This document shows, piece after piece, positions 51,001-60,617 of a stretch of DNA of 60,617 nucleotides. Position 1 is the stretch's first letter; every line of letters begins with the position of its first letter. Origin of the DNA: Mesaphorura yosii (taxonomy: Eukaryota; Arthropoda; Collembola; Poduromorpha; Tullbergiidae); NCBI GenBank assembly GCA_009869945.1, contig WIXG01000414.1, forward strand, positions 1 to 60,617, read 5' to 3'. The notes beneath the pieces were generated by a model. The model made no database searches. It was given only the letters and a program-made list of their open reading frames with translations, and had not been told where the DNA came from. A program made the translations under genes and the position numbers.

Positions 51001-52800
51001 GCGAGGGAGGCGACCATATGCAGCAGTTCCTTATACGGCGTTATTATATTTCAAATCTCTTGGCTTGGATATTTGGCGCACCACTTCTGATAAAATATTG
51101 CACGAACTTGTGGATTTTCGTTCGCACCTTTTCCCAAACTTATTACCGTCACACACATCATCTGCTGCTCCCACTGCCAGAACTGCTGGCTTTCCCTCAG
51201 CGCAATTACGCATGAGTGAATCCACGATGACAATCAAAGAAGCAGCGGAGTTTCCAGTCGACTGAATCACCGCAATCATAATCGCATTGGCAGCCGCAGG
51301 AGGAAAAGAGTATCAACGTTGTTAGTTTTTGATTCATTTCTTCAGGAGTGGGTCCAAAACTTTTGGAACACTCCGGTTCAGGCTTGGTGGCTGGATAAGT
51401 TAACACCCACACTTTTGTGCCTCAACTCGCAGAGTGCCTTCCCGCGTTACGTTTCGCGGACAATTTCGTTCTCGTGCCATTATTATTACCCTGACTTCTA
51501 CGGCCCTGGCCAGAGCTGACAGCGGCTTTGACCTCACTTGTGATGCGCTCGTGGTGAATAAGCATATTATTAAATTTCCTGGCTTCATTATTCGAAGTTG
51601 GGAGATGATCTTTCATAGCGATGACATGTGGCCTGCTCTGGCATAGAACTCTTGCCAAGGTGCTTGAGTGTCACCCTGTCAAGAAAGTCAAGATGTGCGT
51701 GTCAGGCAGGAGGCCGCTTACACATTCAATCATTGGCAGCTTTATTTTATGGTTCCAAGTTGCTGCTTTCTCTCCTCATAAAGTGAATATGATTCGTAGT
51801 TTCACAAATCTGCATGCCCACGTGTGCAGATTTTCCTCATTAAAATCTGAAGAGGTGTTGCGTTGTGGTGTTGCCAAACAGCACATGTTAATTTACTCCG
51901 AGTTAGCAAACTATTTTTGCCAAATTCCGAGGTGAAAAATAAGGACGCCGCCTGCAATGGAGAAACTTTTTTTCAATTTCAACTTTCTGACAACAATAAA
52001 TCTCTGGTCATAAAAAATATAAATGTGCGATGCCGCAACTCCCTTGGAAAAAATGAAAGCAGGTGCGAAGTGTGGCGCAAATGAAATGAAGTGGGGCGCG
52101 AATTTCATTTTTCATTTCTGAATCTACATAACGGAGAAAAGTTATCCCTGCACCTGAAATTAATCATGTTGTATCTTCTTGTGAGATAACCGTGTTAAAA
52201 CACTTGGGAATTTGAAACACAACAAAAGGCCTTAAGTGCATCAGTACAGCATCGAATCCAAGCCGCTTGATACTTGAAAGAAGGCCATAATGTATAATAC
52301 ACACTTTATCTTCATCTTCGCAAGAGCCTCCGTCTAGAGGATGGAAAAATTCGCACTTTCCCTCTTCAGCCAGATTCTAAAGACTTTCGCACTCAAGCAC
52401 TTCACACGTCTCGGAATTCGCGCTCAAGCTGTAGAAAAATTGAATCCAATCAATGAAACCTAAAAAATCTTTTTATTTACCTTTCCTTTTCTTTCTAATT
52501 TCTTTCCCTACCTCATTTCTTCCATTTATTACTTGCATTCTTGTCATACAGTGCACTTGTTCAGAGATAAATATTATTTTTATTTACGAAACGCGGCAGA
52601 ATTTTACTGGATTATACAAAAGGTGTAAGGATACTTTAACCATACACGCCATTCCTTAACACAAAGTACACTTGATGCAATGGCCACTTAAGTACGAAAG
52701 TACATTTTTCATTTCAATAAATCAAAAATCAAGTAATTTAAAATATTAGGTCAATCATTCAAGCCCAATGAGACTGCTTCTAAATAAGATTGTAAGATAA
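45001..52800. other. Gene-poor DNA
   Basis: No exon-like frame, RNA gene or mobile element recognised. A pyrimidine-rich run near 45160-45420 creates long open frames without coding character. Purine-rich tracts lie at about 50490-50530 and 50650-50780. Confidence 0.45.
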
Positions 52801-52837
52801 AGATGGAACGAACGGCAGACAACAAGGAGGCATACGC

Positions 52838-53131
52838 TTACATGAGCATAGCATTATCGAACTTCGAGTTGAGGGTCTGGGGATTGTACTTCCGAGCACG
52901 GTTCGCTTTACCTTCCAAGGCACGCGTAGCGTTTGGGAAAGTACAATCTCCTTTCATGAGAGGCTCAAAAGCGTTTTGCGGACAGTGCGGAGGCATGCAG
53001 TCCAGTCCTTTGGCTTGAGGCCACGGCATGAGGCCACGGCATGAGGCCACGGCATGCGTGCATCCAAGTGGGTGAGGCCTTTCACAAGTATTTTGGTTAC
53101 AATTACATCCGACTTGACTGGAATGATGTCC
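52838..53131 (-). CDS. Possible Cys-rich exon, unknown
   Basis: A minus-strand frame opens after a TAG near 53132 and ends in TAA at 52838. It has about eight cysteines in its first two thirds (GCNCNQNTCERPHPLGC, then LDCMPPHCPQNAF and KGDC) and a basic-polar C-terminus (EGKANRARKYNPQ). There is no ATG at the start. AAATAG at the left of the frame could be an acceptor and GTAAGC overlapping the stop could be a donor, so it would be an internal exon. Three copies of a 13-base repeat lie inside it. No family is recognised; it may be chance. Confidence 0.2.
   Translation of the reverse strand, partial: GHHSSQVGCNCNQNTCERPHPLGCTHAVASCRGLMPWPQAKGLDCMPPHCPQNAFEPLMKGDCTFPNATRALEGKANRARKYNPQTLNSKFDNAMLM
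53017..53055. repeat. Three exact tandem copies of a 13-base unit
   Basis: GAGGCCACGGCAT occurs at 53017-53029, 53030-53042 and 53043-53055 with no mismatches. The array is exactly 39 bases, so it keeps any reading frame through it open by 13 codons. Confidence 0.95.
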
Positions 53132-56100
53132 TATGGCCTATTTCGTTTCGGAAGTGCTTCGAACATCTTATCTTCTTCTATCACCATCTTAAAATGACTT
53201 ACTATAATTCTGCCGTCGAAAATTGCAGGGAATTACAGTAGTGTTGAAAATAATTTACAATTGCCCACTTGGAACTTCGGAAGTCTCCATAAAGGAGAGT
53301 TGTGCATATTTTCATGGCGATATTTCTGTTATTGTTATTCCCCTGTGAAATTGCAAATTTTAAAATCATACTCACAGAAGTATCTAAGAATCAGAGGCTC
53401 TAGGGGGCTCGGGTGGACTAATTAAAACCATCAAATCTTAGCAGCAGGAGGTCGCGCCTCCGTGATGCTGGTCTGCAAACACGTTGTGATTAGCTTCATG
53501 CCTTATGGTAATGGAATTCAGCCCACCCACGCGTGTTTGTTGTCCTCGTAATCACCAAATGCTTACCGTGCAAAATTTTGAAATCTGCTTTATCTCGCGC
53601 TTAATTTTTGCATTCTATTATTACCATTCTCAAGCATTCATTAAAATGCATGAAGATGTTATAATGAACTTTTTCCATTGTTAATCCGATTTAAAGATTA
53701 GACAAAACTTCCTTTGGATTGCAAGAGATTCTGCTGGCTCCTGTCGCCGGCCGCCAGGACATCACCATCAAGCGCATAATTACTAATTCCATTCGTTCGC
53801 GTCGTGCATTCTGCTGCAGGGTGCTGAAAGAGAATGCGGAAGGTGAAAATACGAGCGAAGCCCAAGAGGACTATTTTCACCAGCAAAATGTGCTGCAAAG
53901 AATTTCCTCACTCGCTGCGCACCAAGATTTATTTCCACTCTCGCTTTTTCATCACGGCCTGCGCGTAATAATTTGTACATACAGAATTAACCAGTTTCTT
54001 AATCAAGAACTAGCGCAAAAGTCGGGCGCCGAGTTTAGAACTTGGCATGTGCTTTCTTAATGCAAGAGATTTTGTTACCAGGCTGGAGTTTGCAGCTTGC
54101 ATAAATCTTTTCCATGTCTAATACTTCTGCCGACAATAATAAAATGTAGCACTGACATTTGCACGCCTTCTGGCTAAAATATTCGCAAGTAGCTCACATC
54201 AAGGTGGAGCGGCTCACAATGCAGATTTTCAAGTTGTGACGTTGCAAGTTTGTATTTTTAGACTTGCTGTAATGTGGATTAATTCTCGATATAATTATTA
54301 ACTGGAATGCGAGCAGTGTTTTCTCACTTTCACTCACACCGCAACAAGTAACAAAGTGGGCTCGCCCTTCACATCATAATAATTAATGATTGTTAATTAT
54401 AGTGCAAGCAAAGCGTACGGTTTATGGGGGCTAATAAAAGACATGCGTTATTAATAACATAAATTATCGCAGCGGTGACCGGATATTAAGTTCTCGGACT
54501 TTTCATATTTCCACCCGCAGCCCACCACGCCTGCAAAGAAAGCTAATGAATTATGAATGCTGGGCGGCTGTGCAATGAGTGAAGCGTAATGCGATTGAGC
54601 AAGCGAGCTGACTTGCTCCCGCCGCTACAGTTTCCACTTGTAAACACTTGCGAGCTGGTCATTTATTCGAGTAACAGTTGGTGTAACGACGTTGATGTGG
54701 GCAGCAGCAGCAGCAAGCAGAGAAGCAGTTCAATGCCGTATTTTCAAGTCCACCGTCACAGTCACACTGCATTGGTCCAACAGGGAGAAAATTTATTATG
54801 GCAGCAAAGTCAACACATTACAAATAACATTCCTTTCACATACTAGTCACACTTCCATATCCCAATAGCAGCTCGCATATCATTTTTCATATCATTTGCT
54901 TAGCCTGAAAGCTTCCACTTAAAACTTGCGAAAGGAAACGCGTCAAAGTCAAAGATAGATGTAATCAGAGGAGAAATATATTTACAAAGTGTTGCGGCCA
55001 AATGCCTGCCCTTTCATGTACGTGGGACTTGCACACGCTGGCGCAGGAGAAAGTTGTTGCTAATGGCCTGGGTCATGTATTCGTACACCACACGAAGGCT
55101 GCGAGATTTAAATGGCATGGTGCATGAACATTGCCAACCGAAACATAAGCGTGCGAGTAACAAGCATGTGTTGTGGTTTGGATTAAAACAATTAGATTAT
55201 TATGGCTTTTGCGCCACCAACGCGAAACATTTGAGAGTTTATGACCGAGAAAAGCTGTCCGTAATAGACTGGCGCATGCAAATCCTAAATAAATATTCAC
55301 GTTTTCCTTTCGCTCGACTGCAACTAACGAGTACCAGAAATGGGCTTCACAAACTTGTAAGATCGTTCTTTATTTTCCTTCCTTAATAGTTTTATTACTG
55401 ATTTGATATTGAGTGGTATTTTGAGCTGGAATAAACAAAGAATGCAAAGGTGCACTGGCCGAAACTTTCCACTGCTTGTGGCTTGGGTTTGATATGATAA
55501 CGTAAATGTCAAGCGAGTCGATTGAAGTCAGAGCTCGCTCCTTTGAGTTTACGTTCAGACAGAACAATCCGAGAAGAAAGTCAAAATCTCGCATACTTTC
55601 TCCAACAGTCAGAGTAAATACGTGTTATAGGTGTGTAAGCAATGTGCATGGCAAAGTACACAAAGAGTGATGAAATATGAACACGCAAATTGTCCATTTA
55701 TTTCGGACCGGATTTGGTGTGTCCAAAAAAGGGAGAGCGAGCATGTAAAGTGCTCTGGTACAAAAATAGAGCGAGAATGAAAGTTGGCAATTTTACATGT
55801 GAGTGTCGGAGAAAGTGAGCACGAATGTGACGTCTTGTGTTCACTTTCCTCTTGTGCAATGCTTTCTCATGCTCGTCTCTTGTCACTTTCTGGTTGGCCG
55901 ACTCCGTTCTTTCGCTACGTACTCTGGGATGCCGTCTTTAAAGGTTGCAAGTCGTTTCCAGTCCGGCTCCGCTTAATCAGGACCTGTAAGAAAATATTAA
56001 CTGCCGACAAACATGCCGCTGTTGGCGTCGTGTTGCATGAGCACGTCTTGAAATTGAGATCGGTGCGTGGAATGTGAAATATCTCCCAGGAATCAATACT

Positions 56101-59100
56101 ACAATAGTGGAAAGCTCCCGCGGCTCATTCATGTGCCATTGCCTTGTGAACAACGTGATCCACCCCGTGACCATAAAGATTAAAAGTGGATATATTTTTA
56201 ATATTATTGTTGTTTACTGTGCTCTGCAGGCTGAGTTGAAGACAGTGGACGATGTGGCTTGTATGACATCAAGGTGAAAGCAACCACCTTGCTGAGGTAA
56301 GTCGAATCGTATTTCATGCCTGGAATGAAACGCTGACTCTCCTGCCTTACTGACTCTCATAATATTGATATTGGCTTGAGGCCAATATAATGTCACACAA
56401 AGTATAGCCCTCTTTTCCACGCCAGCTCATACCGTGCCCTACCAAGAGAGGGTATTATCTCATCTGGCGATGGCACTACTATGGAAAGGTTACTTACTTT
56501 GCTCTTTTTGGTGTTTCTCCAAAATTTCCTATTATCATAATTATCTGTGCTTCTGTTTCTCCGATTCCTGCGTACCAAAGTGAGTCATACACGCCCGGAG
56601 AAAGTTGTAATCATACTTTCGCTTTTGTTTCCAACTGCGCCCATTCTGCGCCCTGCTTGCTGCCTCACGCTATAAATATATATCATTAAATTTAATGGCG
56701 AGTCCACCACCAAGGGCCAAATAAGATCATTTCGGAATTGGCCCGAGTTGTCCGATAGCCCGCTTTTATTTCTCGCGTTCACCTTTACGACATGTGAATT
56801 GCACTCATTGCGAGAAGCACGAAGAACCTGAGAGTGCATGTTTACGAGAGTTCGAGACTTCAAGCCGAGCTTAATGGAAGCACGTTATTATTACCAACTC
56901 AGAAGTTAGAAGAGAGACACTCGCCGTCGTGTTCGGTCGTGTCGGCTCTCATCTGCACCATCGCGGAGAAAGCTCAGAAAGAGTACGAAGCCATTTCAAA
57001 GAGATACACGCTTCACAGCGACAAAATATTTTATTTCGCCTGCAGCACTTGACTCGCTTTTACATGGCACTTGCTCCGGATCAGACTCTGGCCAGCCTTG
57101 CCTTGTCTAGCGGTCTCATCATCCATTACAAAGGCTTTATTAACAACTAGTGTGATTGCCATATCATTAGTGTATTTTGCACACCGTTGTCATCCGGTGT
57201 TATTTATGGACAGGAGTCACATCAAATAGACAGCATCAAAGACCGTCTCATGTAAAATAGGCGGAATCGGCACTGGCTGCTCCCGGAAGGCATCACGAGC
57301 CATGAAAATTACCCATGGACGTGGCAATGATAGGAAGATTCAACGATGCAACCGGACAACATGTCATATCTAATTAGCTAATTGGCCCATGAGTGCTCTC
57401 AGTCAAAATGACTACCTGTGGTCGCGGCCGGTGTAAAAATGCCACAATCCACGTGTGTACGAGTGGCAGTGCGTGTAGGCGATGATGGTCAAGGAGTGAG
57501 CACAAAGAAAACCATGAATGCAAATGAGTGACGTCCTTCAAAAACGCTGGAATAAATTATTATTCTTCAATCGATCATTCACTACTGCCATTCTAGTCTA
57601 CACGTGCGGTCGATTTATTTTGATTTCTTGGTCTCTTTGTTATACAAGAAAAGAACTCCTGCAAGGGTTTGTGTACAACTGGCACGGGCTTCGGTTCAAA
57701 CATCATTCGAATTGACTGAATGGCAGTACAATCACAGTCTCAGCATAAAAACATCAGTTATTTATTGCGTGTATAAAAATACGCAAATTCCCAGAGCGAA
57801 GGAACCCATTCATACGCCAGACACTGCTTTCTGGCACACGAGAACTCATTTAAACTCATACTCGAAAACGTGATTTGAGTTTCTTTCTTTGGCGTATTAC
57901 GTTTTACGTGCACAGTGACCTTCACAAGTCTGGTATGCAATGAAAGCTATAATTATCAGAGTGTGTGAGTGTAAAGTAACGTACATATAAATTCGTCGTC
58001 GTTGTACAAAGTTATGCTCAAATAACGAGTTGCCACTAATAATTAAGATGCATCGCATCTGAGCCACCTACGAATTATGATTGATGACACAGTTTATTAA
58101 TTTGGCGCTGTTCCGTATAATTTCAGAGAGGTGTTTTCTTAGCAAAACTTTAGCTTGTTTATTTATTTTGTGAATGAATGAGCAACTCATTATTCGCTGA
58201 CGGAGACAGTTTGTAGTTTGCAACGCGTTCATGTGACTGTCTTGCAGTTCTCCTGATTCATAATCTAAATATCAACAAAACTTCAGAGTTGCGTAAGTGG
58301 TCTCGGAAGCAAACTTTATTGTCGCAAATTTAGTCGTGCCGTGGAAGCGAATCGCAGGAAGGAGAGAGAGAGCCGGGAATGTATAAAAGTTTGCATGGCT
58401 AAAGATTTGCATTTTGCACATCGTTCCCAGGCTCAAAGGCTCGCACGGCACAAATGAGACAATGTTTGGAATGCAGAGGAGAAGAGAAGAGCGGATGGAT
58501 GACTGGTTCTTTCCTTTGTCGACGTCCTTTCACTCTTCACATCTTCAAGTCATCACCGCGTTGTCATTTGTTCTTCCTTATAATAATCTTATGCGTTCCA
58601 ATTTCAATTTTAGCCCACCCGCAGAATACGAAATGAGACTTAACGGAGGGAAAAACGCCATTGTTCGAACGTGAAGCGTTGTCAGTCACTCAAAGCATAT
58701 TGCTGCTTGTGAGGTTCTGAGAGTGGCGGCTGATGATGACATCAATGTAATGCATAAGGGGCTTGTCGGCAGACATACGGAATGCGGTGATAAAGGTGTC
58801 CAAGGAAGCCTCTCACCTGTTAGATGATGAACAATTGAGCTCAAAGAGACAGGATCGCATGATGATGGAAATTGACGAAATCTATCATGATTGAATCAAC
58901 TGATAAATCCTGTGAAATCTGTTTACAGTTCATGCGAAATGATATGGGGCAAATTGTCAGGGTATTGGCGTCACAAATGGAAACCGGATATTGTGTCAAA
59001 AATAAAACGCACAAAATGCTTTATTTTTGCTCATTATTTCTTCTCCGACGTTCCTTTACATAGGCAATAAATAAGTCGCCACACCGGCGCAGCAGATTCG

Positions 59101-59440
59101 ATTCGGCAGGAACGACACGCGGAGAAGTTGCAGGTTGGTCTTTCGCACTTGTTCCCTGAGGAGATGACTAACTAGAATTGGACGCAAAACAAGACGGAAA
59201 CCATAAACTTTTCCATTCTTCTTAATTGAAATGGGGAAAAGAAACTTGACTCCATTTTTTATGACACTGTCTAACTTGGCTGACTGTCCTTCACACGAGA
59301 AGGAAACTGCAGGGCTTAACGGCCGAATTACTTTTTAGCAATGCGTACGACTTTTGTTGGGCTCATGCAAAATGAGAGTGCTGTTAGAAGATTCAAGTAC
59401 TGTAGAATATGAAATAATGGTGATGAATTAGTAAAGTAAA
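53132..59440. other. Gene-poor DNA with AT-rich site cluster
   Basis: No convincing gene. Notable items are the TAAT-rich cluster at 54373-54470, a GCAGCAGCAGCAGC run near 54698, and a short GA run (GGAGAGAGAGAG) near 58362. Confidence 0.4.
54373..54470. promoter_or_regulatory. Cluster of homeodomain-type TAAT sites (candidate enhancer)
   Basis: Within 100 bases there are repeated TAAT/ATTA cores (AATAATTAATGATTGTTAAT at the left), a TTTATGG site of the posterior-Hox type at 54421, TAATAAAA, and a perfect 12-base palindrome GTTATTAATAAC at 54447-54458. Such density fits homeodomain binding, but AT-rich DNA yields these cores often. Confidence 0.3.
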
Positions 59441-60178
59441 ATGGCACACTTCGTTTCTTTTAAAATAGAATATTCCAGACAGCACGACACTTCGGGTCTT
59501 CTGTCAAGAATATTTCACATCAAGATCGATCACATTGTTTTCGATCTTCATCTGCGTCGTCATTTTTTAGAATTGGGAAATATTCGGTCCATTCAATCGG
59601 CGAACAAACAGCAAATCAAAACTTTCCAGCTTCCAAGCACGACATTGCGTGTGCCAGAAGGAGCCAGACACATCGTTTCCTTGTCAGCTGGTTTTAAAAA
59701 TAGCGAAAATAAAATCATGAATCGAAAGAGCTGGTTCAAAATCGAAATTGGAAGATTAGGTTATTTGCATACCCTGCACAATATTTTGTTTGCTGAAGTA
59801 CGAGTGTATACAATACAAACTTCTCGCTGTCAGGGCGGTGTGCACCATGTCGTAATTCTTGTTTACAATTGGAGTCTTTCACAGATGTCATTCATCTCAA
59901 TCTATCACCCACGAACTGAGAACTCAAGTAAAACGATTCACTTCCCTGTACGGGAGCTAAACACACAATTCTTGTTTACTTTCGTAATCGAAATTCATGG
60001 ACATGAGCTGTTGATGGAAGGCTGGAAGACGAAGGACGATGGCCGCGATGACCACCTGCCGTCGTCATTCTTCACATTTGTGGAGCGACAGTTCCGAACA
60101 TCGTTGGAGATGTTTTTATATGGCAATGAAAATATTCACGAGTGTCAACCCAATTCCAGCTCCACCGGAAGGATTTAA
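59441..60178 (+). CDS. Single-exon ORF, 245 residues, unknown (low confidence)
   Basis: It starts at an ATG and is the longest uninterrupted frame in the window. The predicted protein is mixed hydrophobic/basic with many His, Phe and Ile, and reads without low complexity (for example IDHIVFDLHLRRHFLELG, and FTFVIEIHGHELLMEGW near residue 185). I see no signal peptide, membrane helix or known motif. Being unspliced, it differs from every well-supported gene here. It may be a real intronless gene, an exon, or chance. Confidence 0.22.
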   Translation: MAHFVSFKIEYSRQHDTSGLLSRIFHIKIDHIVFDLHLRRHFLELGNIRSIQSANKQQIKTFQLPSTTLRVPEGARHIVSLSAGFKNSENKIMNRKSWFKIEIGRLGYLHTLHNILFAEVRVYTIQTSRCQGGVHHVVILVYNWSLSQMSFISIYHPRTENSSKTIHFPVRELNTQFLFTFVIEIHGHELLMEGWKTKDDGRDDHLPSSFFTFVERQFRTSLEMFLYGNENIHECQPNSSSTGRI

Positions 60179-60617
60179 TGAAATGGAGCGTATTGAATTT
60201 CCTTGTTTTCTTGTCCACCCATACATTGCCTTGTTTCTCAAGAATCGGTCAATTCCTCGTAATCCTTTTAGCCTTTTGAACTTTGGGAGCCGCGTGGGCT
60301 CGACCACGAATTCACTTAAACGTCCGCAAGTGTGCTCATAAAACCGGAAAGACGGTTAAGTAAGATTCTGTTCGGATAGGATCATAATTCTTGTACGTAG
60401 ATCACAATTTTCACGACCCTTCATACCGAAGGGTCTCTTATAATTTTTTTCTCCTGTCTTTTATATTATGTTTTCTGAGACTTACTTCCTAATTTGCTTA
60501 ACCTTTACACTCCGAGGTCAAAACAAGGATTAGTGCCCACAGGGCGAGACTAGTTATATTAATTGGTTGCCAATAGCGAACGAGTATTCTTAAAAACAAA
60601 TCTGAGAGATTGGTCAA
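60179..60617. other. Right edge, no gene seen
   Basis: Non-coding as far as visible. It contains a hairpin-like inverted repeat: GACCCTTC (60415-60422) and GAAGGGTC (60428-60435) around ATACC, followed shortly by a run of Ts (from about 60445). Confidence 0.4.

Noticed and set aside
54698..54725. GCAGCAGCAGCAGC run
   Set aside because: Ordinary short microsatellite, not in a supported coding frame.
1..60617. tRNA, rRNA, well-known arthropod microRNAs and transposons
   Set aside because: I looked for tRNA B-box-like motifs and several microRNA seeds (let-7, mir-10, mir-34, mir-124, mir-9) and for reverse-transcriptase or transposase motifs and saw none; a covariance and repeat search would be needed to exclude them.

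Overview
The window is nuclear DNA of a multicellular animal, most likely an arthropod. Genes are split into many exons by short GT-AG introns (about 60-120 bases). The gene set is purely metazoan (attractin, Mxd/Mnt bHLH-zipper, ZIP13, Nse4, DALRD3, F-box/LRR) and the intergenic DNA is about 40% GC. I saw no bacterial operons, CRISPR arrays, tRNA or rRNA genes, or recognisable transposon. The species cannot be fixed from the sequence alone.

Layout. 1-5.8 kb: mostly non-coding, with one protein-like minus-strand ORF (1213-1539) facing a small plus-strand start exon (1773-1810) and frame-broken coding-like pieces (2473-2916). 5.8-6.9 kb: a complete four-exon Mxd/Mnt-type repressor (minus). 7.5-9.8 kb: DALRD3 (minus), with a clear C-terminal half and a less certain N-terminal half. 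10.2-11.4 kb: a four-exon, 302-residue single-pass membrane protein of unknown family (plus), head-to-head with DALRD3. 11.7-13.6 kb: the SMC5/6 kleisin Nse4 (minus), tail-to-tail with the membrane-protein gene. 14.9-21.5 kb: the zinc transporter SLC39A13/ZIP13 (minus), whose 4.9-kb first intron contains a coiled-coil THOC7-like gene on the opposite strand (17.4-18.1 kb). 25.6-28.2 kb: a nine-exon F-box/LRR protein (plus). 29.8-35.2 kb: a 21-exon attractin (plus). 35.2-60.6 kb: an apparent gene desert of more than 24 kb, with one low-confidence 245-residue ORF near the right edge, a possible Cys-rich exon around 53 kb and an AT-rich homeodomain-type site cluster around 54.4 kb.

For six genes (Mxd, membrane protein, Nse4, ZIP13, F-box/LRR, attractin) I joined exons by hand. 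In each case the summed coding length is divisible by three and the frame stays open across every junction, which strongly supports the models. The genes are not one pathway. They are housekeeping or developmental genes in a compact cluster (transcriptional repression, tRNA modification support, genome maintenance, secretory-pathway zinc export, mRNA export, ubiquitin ligation, cell-surface signalling) followed by a long non-coding, possibly regulatory, tract.
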